Assembly: GCA_038317685.1 (NCBI GenBank)
Contig: JBBQBQ010000010.1
Location: 1-27,200, forward strand
Source of the DNA: JBBQBQ01 sp038317685
GTDB taxonomy: Bacteria; Desulfobacterota; Desulfuromonadia; Desulfuromonadales; DDH964
Direction: 5' to 3'
Length of the DNA stretch: 27,200 nt
Shown here piece after piece: positions 8,075-15,325 of the stretch. The notes under the pieces are model-generated. The model was given only the letters and a program-made list of their open reading frames with translations. It did not search any database and was not told the DNA's origin. Each line of letters opens with the position of its first letter. Within the stretch, counting starts at the first letter, position 1. Made by a program: the position numbers and the translations under genes.

Positions 8075-8652
8075 GGGGCATCCGGACCCGCATAGAGGAC
8101 CAACGGGGGTTCACCCTGATCCTGGTCCTGGTCCTGGTCGTGATCCTCGGGCTGGCGTTGGGGATGGCGGGAACGACCTGGAAGGACTTCATGCAGCGCT
8201 CCCGCGAGGAAGAGCTCTTCTGGCGCGGGGACCAGTACCGCCGGGCCCTGAAAAGTTACAACCAACTCACGCAGGGCAAGGGCTCGCAGGCTTCCCCGAA
8301 CAGTCTCGAAGACCTGGTCCGGGATCCTCGCTCGCTGCAGATGGTGCGGCATTTGCGGCGGATTTATCCCGACCCGATGACCGGTGAGGACTGGGATCTG
8401 GTCAAGGATCCCGGTGGGCGCATTGTCGGAGTCCGCAGCAAGAGTGATCTGGCGCCCTTCCGAAAAAGTGGGTTTCCCAAAGAGTATGAGAATTTCGAAG
8501 GGCTGACCAAATACAGCGAATGGGAGTTCATCTACACGCCCGAAACTAAGCCCCAGCCCGTCAAGGGCGCCCCAGTCGGCACCCAGCCCGCCGCTGGAGT
8601 CACACCAAATCCGGCCGGTGGCAGTATGCATCCCGTCCTCGGAAATCCGTAG
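8071..8652 (+). CDS. type II secretion/type IV pilus pseudopilin-like protein lacking Glu5
   Basis: This 193-residue protein has a prepilin-type N-terminus. A short basic leader ends in Gln-Arg-Gly13, followed by Phe14-Thr-Leu and a hydrophobic helix to about residue 34, which fits cleavage and methylation by the prepilin peptidase. Position +5 after cleavage is Leu rather than the usual Glu; among pseudopilins this is typical of GspK-like, tip-located members. The rest is a soluble domain with an 'EELFWRGDQYRRALKSY' helix and a 'RRIYPDPMTGEDW' segment, then a Pro/Gly-rich tail of about 35 residues. It is inserted by overlaps and short gaps between transketolase and the sensor kinase. It is probably a minor pseudopilin of a secretion or pilus machine encoded elsewhere. 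Confidence 0.8.
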   Translation: MRGIRTRIEDQRGFTLILVLVLVVILGLALGMAGTTWKDFMQRSREEELFWRGDQYRRALKSYNQLTQGKGSQASPNSLEDLVRDPRSLQMVRHLRRIYPDPMTGEDWDLVKDPGGRIVGVRSKSDLAPFRKSGFPKEYENFEGLTKYSEWEFIYTPETKPQPVKGAPVGTQPAAGVTPNPAGGSMHPVLGNP

Positions 8653-8661
8653 AGGCAACTT

Positions 8662-10158
8662 TTGTTCATCAAGAGCCTCCTGACCCGCGTCATCATCCTC
8701 AATATCCTCCTGCTGACAACCGGCATCGGAGTTCTGACCCTCTTCCACATCCGGCGGGAGGAGAACCATCTGATTGCCTCCACCCGGGAAAGTGCCGAGC
8801 TGCTGCTTTCGACCGTGGAAAAATCGATCTTCAACTCGATGCGCATCGGCAACAGCGAGGATGTGCAGGCAATTCTGGAGATGGTTGGCCGCAACCATCA
8901 CCTGGTCCGGGTTCGGATTTTTCATCCAGACGGGACCATCCTCAAGTCGGCCCAACCCGGAGAGATAGGCACCCGGGTCGACAACTTCGACCTGGCCCTG
9001 CTTGCCAACAACCAGCGCGAGGGGATCTTCAAGGTCGATGGTGAAGAAGTCCTGGGGATGGTCAAGCCGATTGTCTCCGATGAACGCTGCTATCTGTGCC
9101 ATGGCGTCGGCCGCAAGATCATTGGGGTCCTCAATCTCAACTTCTCTCTGGCGGATACCACTCAGCGCCTGCGGGAATCCACCCAGTTCTTCATGTTGTC
9201 GACAGCCATAATCGTGGTGTTGTTGTCGGTCGGCATCTCTTTCATCCTGCTGCGTTTCGTCCGGCGGCCGATAAGGATCATGGCCTCCCGGATGGCCCAG
9301 GTTGAGGAAGGAGATTTGACGGTGCGGATGGACAGCAACGCGAGCGATGAGATCGGGAGCCTGATGCGCAGTTTCAACTCCATGGTTGTCAATCTGGAAA
9401 AGGCCAAGAAGGAGTTGGAACATTATCATTACCGGCAGATGGAGCGGGCCGACCGCCTGGCCTCGGTCGGCGAGATGGCCACCGGAATCGCCCATGAGAT
9501 CAAAAACCCCCTGGCCGGGATCAGCGGTGCCATCTCGGTATTGGGAGATGATTTTGCCGGCGACGATCCCCGTCGCGAGATCATCCGCCAAGTTCTCGAG
9601 CAAATCGGCAGACTCGACAAGACCTCCACCGACCTCCTTTATTTCGGTCGGCCGGGGAAGCCCGAGTTCAATTTTCTCGATATCAATGGGCTGGTCAAGA
9701 AGACCTTGTTCTTCATCGCCCAGCACCCCGAGGCACGCAACATCCACCGGATCAAAGAACTGACCAGGGATCTGCCGCCGGTCTGGGTCGATGAAAAACA
9801 GATCCAGCAGGTCCTTTTCAACATTATCATCAACGCCATCCAGGCGATGCCTGACGGCGGCACCCTGACCCTTCAGACCGAAGCTGCGGAACGGGTCGGG
9901 CAGTCCTATGTCAGGGTTTTGGTCATGGATACCGGCAAGGGGATTCCCGCCGACGAGCTGGAACGGATCTTCGTCCCTTTCCATACCACCAAGACTCAGG
10001 GGACGGGTTTGGGGCTGGCCATCTGCCGAAGCTTGATGGAACAGCACGGCGGATCGATCCAGGTTGCCAGCCGGGTCGGCGAGGGGACAACCTTTATCAT
10101 CGAGCTGCCGGCCGCCCCTGGGCATCCCGGCGGCGGAAACGAGGAATCGCGTGCGTAA
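8662..10158 (+). CDS. sensor histidine kinase with periplasmic heme-c motif
   Basis: This 498-residue membrane kinase has helix 1 at about 8-29, a periplasmic sensor domain at about 30-175, helix 2 at about 177-198 and a HAMP domain at about 199-252. A HisKA domain follows with phospho-accepting His278 (HEIKNP), and an ATPase domain has N-box Asn391, DTGKGI (423-428) and GTGLGLA (447-453). The sensor domain contains Cys143-Tyr-Leu-Cys146-His147, a c-type heme attachment motif in the periplasm, just after 'GMVKPIVSDER'. It therefore probably senses redox state, oxygen or another heme ligand; this is inferred. The start is TTG at 8662, with AGAGG overlapping the previous stop. Its stop overlaps the regulator gene by eight bases, making a clear two-component pair. 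Confidence 0.93.
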   Translation: MFIKSLLTRVIILNILLLTTGIGVLTLFHIRREENHLIASTRESAELLLSTVEKSIFNSMRIGNSEDVQAILEMVGRNHHLVRVRIFHPDGTILKSAQPGEIGTRVDNFDLALLANNQREGIFKVDGEEVLGMVKPIVSDERCYLCHGVGRKIIGVLNLNFSLADTTQRLRESTQFFMLSTAIIVVLLSVGISFILLRFVRRPIRIMASRMAQVEEGDLTVRMDSNASDEIGSLMRSFNSMVVNLEKAKKELEHYHYRQMERADRLASVGEMATGIAHEIKNPLAGISGAISVLGDDFAGDDPRREIIRQVLEQIGRLDKTSTDLLYFGRPGKPEFNFLDINGLVKKTLFFIAQHPEARNIHRIKELTRDLPPVWVDEKQIQQVLFNIIINAIQAMPDGGTLTLQTEAAERVGQSYVRVLVMDTGKGIPADELERIFVPFHTTKTQGTGLGLAICRSLMEQHGGSIQVASRVGEGTTFIIELPAAPGHPGGGNEESRA

Positions 10159-11521
10159 ACACAAAATTTTGGTCGTCGATGACGAACACCTTATCCGTTG
10201 GTCCCTGGAACAGAATCTCAAGAAACAGGGCTACGAAGTCTTTATCGCAGGGTCCGGGGAAGATGCCCTGCGGCTGGTCCGCGACGAAAGCCCCGACCTG
10301 GTCCTTCTGGATATCCAGTTGCCGGGGATCAACGGCCTGGAGGTGCTGGAGAAAATCAAAGACCAGGAAGACGATGTCATCGTCATCATGGTGACCGCCC
10401 TCGGCGTCCTTGAGACCGCCGTCAAGGCGATGCGCATGGGGGCTTACGACTACCTCAACAAGCCGTTCAACCTCGATGAACTGGCTATCGTCATCCGCAA
10501 GGCGCTGGAAACCGGAGAACTCAAGCGGGAAGTGGCGCATTTGCGCTCTGAGCAGACCCGTCGCTACGGCATCGGTAATCTCATCGCCGAAAGCCGCCAC
10601 ATGAAGAACGTTCTGGCGATGGTCGAAAAAATCGCCCGCAGTGATGCCAGTACCGTTCTCATTCAGGGGGAAAGCGGGACCGGCAAAGAGCTGATCGCCA
10701 AGGCCATCCATTGGGAAAGTGCCCGCGCCGAAAAACCGTTCATGGCCATCAACTGTGCTGCGGTCCCCGAAACGCTTTTGGAAAGCGAGCTGATGGGGCA
10801 TGAGAAAGGTGCCTTCACCGATGCCAAGAGCCAGAAGAAGGGGCTCTTCGAAACCGCCGACGGAGGGACCATTTTCCTCGATGAGATCGGCGACATGGAG
10901 CCGGGGATGCAGGCCAAACTGTTGCGGGTCCTCGAAGAGCGTTCCTTCCGCCGGGTCGGCGGCACCAAGGAGATCCCGGTCGATGTCCGGATCGTCTCGG
11001 CCACCAACAAAGACCTGCTCAAGGCGATGGAGGAAAAGACCTTTCGCAACGACCTTTATTATCGGATCCAGGTTATTCCCATCTACCTGCCGCCCCTGCG
11101 GGAGCGTAAGGATGATATCCCGCCGTTGACCCGCCATTTCATAAATCACTTCAATCGTGAATTCGGCAAGAATGTGAGCTCGGTGTCCAAAATGGCGGAG
11201 AAGTTTCTGCTCGAATATCCGTGGCCGGGGAACATTCGTGAACTGAAAAACGTCATCGAACGCGCCCTCATCCTGGAAAACGAGGAGACCCTCCTCCTCG
11301 AACATTTGCCCCAGGAGATCGTGAACCGGACCAGCGGAGCAGCCTCCGGTCCGGTGAGTTTTCGGCTTCCCGCCGAGGGGATCGACATCGAAGATGTCGA
11401 ACGGGAACTCATCCGCCAGGCGCTGGAGGTCTCCGAAGGGAATCAATCGAAAGCGGCCCGCAAACTCAACCTCGGCATCGACGCCTTCCGTTACCGGATG
11501 AAGAAATTCGGATTCCTGTAA
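10151..11521 (+). CDS. sigma-54-dependent response regulator (NtrC family)
   Basis: This 456-residue regulator is the partner of the kinase before it. The receiver domain (about 5-120) has phospho-accepting Asp54 in LLDIQLPG and Lys104. The AAA+ domain (about 143-375) has Walker A GESGTGKE (173-180), Walker B with IFLDEIGDM (241-249) and an arginine-finger region near RNDLYYR (299-305). A Fis-type helix-turn-helix (about 428-456) binds DNA. The loop that contacts sigma-54, normally GAFTGA, reads GAFTDA here (220-225), a Gly-to-Asp change. The start is GTG at 10151 with GAGGA five bases upstream. It ends just before a hairpin terminator. Targets cannot be read from this window; no convincing -24/-12 promoter was found. 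Confidence 0.95.
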   Translation: MRKHKILVVDDEHLIRWSLEQNLKKQGYEVFIAGSGEDALRLVRDESPDLVLLDIQLPGINGLEVLEKIKDQEDDVIVIMVTALGVLETAVKAMRMGAYDYLNKPFNLDELAIVIRKALETGELKREVAHLRSEQTRRYGIGNLIAESRHMKNVLAMVEKIARSDASTVLIQGESGTGKELIAKAIHWESARAEKPFMAINCAAVPETLLESELMGHEKGAFTDAKSQKKGLFETADGGTIFLDEIGDMEPGMQAKLLRVLEERSFRRVGGTKEIPVDVRIVSATNKDLLKAMEEKTFRNDLYYRIQVIPIYLPPLRERKDDIPPLTRHFINHFNREFGKNVSSVSKMAEKFLLEYPWPGNIRELKNVIERALILENEETLLLEHLPQEIVNRTSGAASGPVSFRLPAEGIDIEDVERELIRQALEVSEGNQSKAARKLNLGIDAFRYRMKKFGFL

Positions 11522-11554
11522 GGGGCTCCGTCAAGGCCCTGAGACTGCCCCGAG

Positions 11555-11577
11555 AACCGGCCCCGTTGCCGGTTTTT
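11555..11577 (+). terminator. intrinsic terminator after the two-component operon
   Basis: A 7-base-pair perfect stem (AACCGGC, loop CCCGTT, GCCGGTT) runs into a T run ending at 11577. It lies 33 bases after the response-regulator stop. Confidence 0.65.
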
Positions 11578-11654
11578 GGCGTCTGGCGGGGTCCTGGGCG
11601 GGGAGTGTGTGGGCCGGAGGGTGGTCGTCATTTCTGGGAACAGGGGAGGAAATT

Positions 11655-12419
11655 ATGGTTTTTGATGACCAGGGGCAAGGTCTGCCGATCCTTTTGATCC
11701 ACGGTTTTCCTCTCTGTCGCCGGATGTGGAAGCCTCAGGTTCAGCCCCTGGTCGATGCCGGCTACCGGGTGGTGGTTCCGGATCTGCCGGGGTTTGGCGA
11801 CAGCCCTCCTCTGGACCAACCCTGGTCCATGGACCTCTATGGCGATGGGATGATTGCGCTGCTGGATCAGTTGGGGATCGGGCGGGCGGTGGTCGGCGGC
11901 ATGTCGATGGGAGGATATGTCCTGCTGAATCTGCTTGACCGTCACCCCGAGAGGGTGGCTGCGGCAGTCTTTATCGCCACTCGGGCCGGGGCCGATGACC
12001 CGGCCGCCAGAGAGCGGCGGACCGAGTTGTCCCAAGCGGCGCTTCGAGGAGAACCCCAGGTTATTCAGGAAACCTTTGGTGAGGTCCTGTTTGCCGAGGC
12101 GACCCTGCAGGAGCATGCGGATCGGGTTCAGGAGGTCCGTTGCTGGATGGAGATGGCCCCTCCCAGGGGTCTTGCGGCGGCCTTGGTGGCCATGCGGGAT
12201 CGTCCCGACTACACTGGGCAGCTTTCTTCCTTCTCCCTGCCGGCTCTGGTCATCGGGGGATCAGCCGACCGGGTCATGACGGCTGACCAGTTCCGTCTCC
12301 TTGGCGATCGTCTCCCCTGTGGCAAAATCTGCCTGATTCCAGAGGGGGGACATCTTGTCAACCTCGAACGGCCCGAACCCTTCAATGCCTGCCTGCTCGA
12401 GTTTCTGAGGGGATTGTGA
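11655..12419 (+). CDS. alpha/beta-fold hydrolase
   Basis: This 254-residue soluble enzyme of the alpha/beta hydrolase fold has a complete triad: Ser84 in the nucleophile elbow GMSMG, Asp205 in GGSADRV, and His233 in PEGGHLVNLE. The oxyanion-hole segment is HGFPLC (16-21), and PDLPGFGDS (42-50) follows the expected strand. Related proteins include esterases, haloperoxidase-like enzymes and 3-oxoadipate enol-lactonase-like enzymes; the substrate cannot be read from sequence. The ATG at 11655 is preceded by GGGGAGGA. A GTG at 11607 would add 16 residues and is less likely. The gene stands alone between a terminator and a strong converging hairpin. Confidence 0.9.
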   Translation: MVFDDQGQGLPILLIHGFPLCRRMWKPQVQPLVDAGYRVVVPDLPGFGDSPPLDQPWSMDLYGDGMIALLDQLGIGRAVVGGMSMGGYVLLNLLDRHPERVAAAVFIATRAGADDPAARERRTELSQAALRGEPQVIQETFGEVLFAEATLQEHADRVQEVRCWMEMAPPRGLAAALVAMRDRPDYTGQLSSFSLPALVIGGSADRVMTADQFRLLGDRLPCGKICLIPEGGHLVNLERPEPFNACLLEFLRGL

Positions 12420-12462
12420 AGGATTGATCAAGGCTGCGAACCAGGACGAAAAACACCCAAAA

Positions 12463-12500
12463 ACGAAGCGGAGGCGGGGTCAACCCCGCCTCCGCTTCGT
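12463..12500 (-). terminator. perfect 18-bp hairpin, terminator for the converging prepilin genes
   Basis: The arms 12463-12480 and 12483-12500 are exact inverted repeats with a two-base CA spacer. Read on the minus strand, the stem is followed by TTTTT-GGGTG-TTTTT, so it is a good intrinsic terminator for the prepilin genes. On the plus strand there is no T run, but the stem may still block read-through from the hydrolase gene. Confidence 0.85.
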
Positions 12501-12521
12501 CATAGTTACAAACTCAAAACC

Positions 12522-13073
12522 TCACTTGATCCGAATGCCGATGTCATCTCCGGCCGTGGTCACCGCACCCGATTCGGATTCTACGATGCCATTGGGACCC
12601 GCAGAATAGACCATGACGGGATTGATATCCGCAGCAAACTGGTCAGCATTGACGAAATAACTGTTCCCCCAGGGGTCGGCGGTGACAGCCGGGATATAGG
12701 GGCCTTTCCAGCCGGTTTTGTCGACAAGGGGCCAGCAACCGTTGGTGTCCTCAGCCAACAGGTTCTGGAAGGTTTCCTGGCTGGTGAGGTCGAAGTCATT
12801 GTCGGCCAAGCCCCCGGGAATGTTGCCGTTACCGACCAGAAGGGTCACCGTCGCTATGCACCCCGCCCCCTTGTTCGGCCACTGGCCGGTGTCCTTACGA
12901 AAGACAAAGATGGCCGTGCTGATCGACTTGGTATCGGCCGTTGCCCGCGCGATCTTGGCCTCGTCGATCTGGTTGAAGATCATCGGCACCAGGATGCCGG
13001 CCAGGATGGCCAGAATAGCTGCGACGACGATGACTTCGACCAGGGTGAAACCCGCCTGACCTCTCCATTTCAT
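12522..13073 (-). CDS. GspG-like type II secretion major pseudopilin, copy 2
   Basis: This 183-residue prepilin has a short leader ending at Gly8, then Phe9-Thr-Leu-Val-Glu13 and a hydrophobic helix. Glu is at position +5, as the assembly machinery requires. The C-terminal domain has the GspG-type signature 'GWKGPYIPAVTADPWGNSY' (121-139) and one cysteine pair, Cys72 and Cys113, likely disulfide bonded. GspG-like proteins form the periplasmic pseudopilus of type II secretion systems. The ATG at 13073 has GGAGG upstream. It is the second of two tandem paralogues. It is too long to be the short electron-conducting PilA pilin of Geobacter. No other secretion genes lie nearby on this strand. Confidence 0.87.
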   Translation of the reverse strand: MKWRGQAGFTLVEVIVVAAILAILAGILVPMIFNQIDEAKIARATADTKSISTAIFVFRKDTGQWPNKGAGCIATVTLLVGNGNIPGGLADNDFDLTSQETFQNLLAEDTNGCWPLVDKTGWKGPYIPAVTADPWGNSYFVNADQFAADINPVMVYSAGPNGIVESESGAVTTAGDDIGIRIK

Positions 13074-13107
13074 AACGCCTCCTGTGCAGTAAAGTAATAG
13101 GTTGGAC

Positions 13108-13124
13108 CCCAGCCAAATGCTGGG
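13108..13124 (-). other. small hairpin between the two prepilin genes
   Basis: CCCAGC and GCTGGG flank the 5-base loop CAAAT. There is no T run, so it may be an RNA-processing or stability element rather than a terminator. It sits in the 112-base gap between the paralogues. Confidence 0.35.
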
Positions 13125-13185
13125 ATATCGGCGTAACGCTGGTTCGGTTGAATGGTGCCGGACAGCATCAGGGCAACGGTCCCGA

Positions 13186-13752
13186 CTATTTCACAACGGT
13201 TCCGACATCATCCCCCAGGGCCTGATAGGAGAAGTTCGGGGTATCGATCTGGCCGTTGGGTCCGGCGGAGAGGATCAGGACAATGGACGTCCCCTCGTTG
13301 CGGAAGCCGCTGGCTCCGGCGATGTAGCTGTTTCCCCAGGGGTCGGCGGTGGTTGCCGGCAAATAGGGACCCTTCCAGCCGACATTGCCGGCGAGAGGCC
13401 AGCAACCGTTGCTGTCCTGAGACAGAACCTCGTCGAAGGGCAGGCTGACCGTGGCATCGAAGCCCATCAGGTTGAGGTTGGTCGGGAGGTTCCCCTGACC
13501 GGTCAGCAAGGTGACGGTGGCGGCGCAACCTACGCCTTTGTCGGGCCATTGGGAGGTGTCCTTGCGGAAAACGAGGACGGCATTGGCAATCGATTTGGTG
13601 TCGCCAAGAGCCCGGGCGAGCTTGGCCTCATCGATCTGGTTGAAGATCATCGGCACCAGAATGCCGGCGAGAATGGCCAGGATCGCTGCGACAACAATGA
13701 CTTCAACCAAGGTGAAGCCGGCTTGGTTGCGAAAGGAAGGTCCGACTGGCAT
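13186..13752 (-). CDS. GspG-like type II secretion major pseudopilin, copy 1
   Basis: This 188-residue paralogue of the gene downstream has its leader end at Gly12, followed by Phe13 and Glu17 at position +5. The 35 residues from the cleavage-site Gln-Ala-Gly through 'QIDEAK' are identical to the other copy. The cysteine pair (Cys76, Cys117) and the GWKGPYLPATTADPWGNSY signature (125-143) are also kept, while the central loop (about 88-110) has diverged. ATG at 13752 is preferred to an in-frame TTG at 13755; AGGAG lies nine bases upstream. The pair arose by tandem duplication. Both are probably read from the promoter at 13845-13873. They could form one mixed pseudopilus or two alternative ones. 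Confidence 0.87.
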   Translation of the reverse strand: MPVGPSFRNQAGFTLVEVIVVAAILAILAGILVPMIFNQIDEAKLARALGDTKSIANAVLVFRKDTSQWPDKGVGCAATVTLLTGQGNLPTNLNLMGFDATVSLPFDEVLSQDSNGCWPLAGNVGWKGPYLPATTADPWGNSYIAGASGFRNEGTSIVLILSAGPNGQIDTPNFSYQALGDDVGTVVK

Positions 13753-13844
13753 CAACAGATTCTCCTGGGCAACGGGATTGAATTGGACCGTCAGTTGTTA
13801 CGGTCTGACTCGAAACACACTTCAAAAGTCTTAATATTATTGAA

Positions 13845-13873
13845 ACCCTACTGGCATTCGGCAAATCTGTCAA
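13845..13873 (-). promoter_or_regulatory. sigma70-like promoter for the two prepilin genes
   Basis: On the minus strand, TTGACA (13868-13873) and TAGGGT (13845-13850) are spaced by 17 bases. The -35 is a consensus match and the -10 is weak. The predicted leader before the ATG at 13752 is about 85 bases. Confidence 0.5.
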
Positions 13874-14016
13874 GGAGACCGCAGGGTATTTCGGTGCGGT
13901 TGCAGGTTGTGGGAGAAATAATCCGGTGGATGGAATTTCCGGGGAAATTGAGTTGCTTCAACACAAAAGTAGGGGCGGAACCCAAGACGGCTGTGGCGAA
14001 CCGGAATTTCCAGGTG

Positions 14017-15228
14017 TCAAGCCCGCAACCAAAGCCAAAATGCGGCCAACCCGAGGGTCCATAGGGTCACCGGCACCCCGATCCGGGCGTGTTCACGCCA
14101 GGAAAGACCGACGCCGAGTCGCGCCGCCTGGTCGACAACAATGAGATTGGCGATGCTCCCCACCAGGAGGAGATTGCCGGCCAGGGTACTGGCGAGGGCC
14201 AGGACCGGCCCGGCCAGTGGGGAGGTGGCCGATGGCAGGAGGAGCATGGTCGCCGGAACGTTGGACACCAGGTTCGACAGCGGCACCGTGACGGTGAAGA
14301 GCCAGGCCGGATGGCTGAGGTCAATGCCGAACCCCAGCAGGGCGGCCACGGCTCCAGCCAGCAGTCCGGTGCCGGCCAAGGCCTGGTTGACGACGAAGAG
14401 GCCGATGAAGAGGAGGAGGAGCTGCCAGTCGACCAGGGCCAATAACTGGCCGGAACGTACCCGGCGGCTGGTCAGCAGGAGCGCCGCGGCGGCCAGGGTC
14501 GGCAGCTCCCGGGGCCAGGGAGCGAACAGATAGGCAAGCATCAGCAGGGCGAGGACCGCCAACCCTTTGCCGGTCTGCCAGGAATCAAAGGCCGGCGCAG
14601 CCAATTCCGGACCCGGCGCCGCGCCTTGCCAGCTGCCCCGGGCGGAACGGGCGATGATCCACCAGACCACGACCAGTCCGAGGAGGGCGGGAACCCCGCC
14701 GTCGAGGAGGTAGGGGCCGAAGGGGAGGTGCAGCCGTTGGCCGATCAGCATGTTTTGCGGGTTGCCGATGAGGGTAGCGGCTGAGCCGACGTTGGCGGCG
14801 CAGGCCAGTCCCCACAGGAAGGGCCGCGGATTGAGGCGGCGCCGGGCGCAGCCCTCGATCAGAACCGGTGCCATCGCCAGGCAGACGATATCGTTGGCGA
14901 GGAGAGCCGAGAGAAGTCCCGCTGTCGCCACCAGCAGGGCGAGGAGGCCCTCCGGGGTGAGTTGCGCGGCGGCCAGGCGGCGGGTCAGGGCGGTGTAGAA
15001 GCCGCCAAGGCGCAATTGAGCGGACACGATCATCAGGCCGAAGAGGAGCGCTACCGTCGGCACGTCGACCGCCAGCCAGGCCTCCTCCGGGGAAAGGCGG
15101 CCGGTCACCAGCAGGGCGATGGCGCCGAGAAGTGCCACGCCGGTGCGGTCGAGGGCCAGCCACGGCAGGCCGCCGAGGATCATCCCGAGGTAGACGAGGC
15201 CAAAGACGGCAAGGACGGTCCAGTCCAT
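14017..15228 (-). CDS. ion transporter of the ArsB/NhaD/anion-symporter superfamily
   Basis: This 403-residue membrane protein has about ten to twelve hydrophobic helices. It shows an internal two-fold pattern typical of the ion-transporter superfamily: 'LLANDIVCLAMAP' (109-121) with 'GSAATLIGNPQN' (148-159) in the first half, and 'SNLVSNVPATMLLLP' (318-332) with 'GNLLLVGSIANLIV' (351-364) in the second. These are the broken-helix segments that bind the ion or anion in ArsB, NhaD and citrate or dicarboxylate carriers. The substrate is not decidable; no ArsR-type regulator or arsenate reductase lies nearby, so arsenite efflux is not supported. The ATG at 15228 has only a weak upstream site. 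CorA lies upstream on the same strand, 97 bases away. Confidence 0.85.
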   Translation of the reverse strand: MDWTVLAVFGLVYLGMILGGLPWLALDRTGVALLGAIALLVTGRLSPEEAWLAVDVPTVALLFGLMIVSAQLRLGGFYTALTRRLAAAQLTPEGLLALLVATAGLLSALLANDIVCLAMAPVLIEGCARRRLNPRPFLWGLACAANVGSAATLIGNPQNMLIGQRLHLPFGPYLLDGGVPALLGLVVVWWIIARSARGSWQGAAPGPELAAPAFDSWQTGKGLAVLALLMLAYLFAPWPRELPTLAAAALLLTSRRVRSGQLLALVDWQLLLLFIGLFVVNQALAGTGLLAGAVAALLGFGIDLSHPAWLFTVTVPLSNLVSNVPATMLLLPSATSPLAGPVLALASTLAGNLLLVGSIANLIVVDQAARLGVGLSWREHARIGVPVTLWTLGLAAFWLWLRA

Positions 15229-15283
15229 GAGCTGTGTGGTACCCTCAGCAAAGGGAGGCGTATTAGAGTAGAGGTCTCACCAG

Positions 15284-15322
15284 GCTGATGAAAAACTTTC
15301 CCCTGCGGCGTTGTTCATCAGC
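15284..15322 (-). repeat. 9-bp inverted repeat downstream of corA
   Basis: GCTGATGAA (15284-15292) and TTCATCAGC (15314-15322) are exact inverted repeats with a 21-base loop, starting four bases after the corA stop. No T run follows on the minus strand, so it is a weak candidate terminator or RNA 3'-end stabiliser. Confidence 0.4.
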
Positions 15323-15325
15323 TCT

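Noticed and set aside
12522..13752. Electron-conducting PilA pilin
   Set aside because: The proteins are 183 and 188 residues with GspG-type C-terminal domains and a cysteine pair; Geobacter PilA is much shorter and lacks these.
13934..13949. AATTTCC-GG-GGAAATT palindrome as an operator
   Set aside because: It lies some 60 bases upstream of the prepilin -35 with no second copy at a promoter, so it is not called as a regulatory site.
14017..15228. Arsenite efflux pump ArsB
   Set aside because: The fold is shared with many ion carriers and no arsR, arsC or arsA gene lies nearby, so the substrate is left open.
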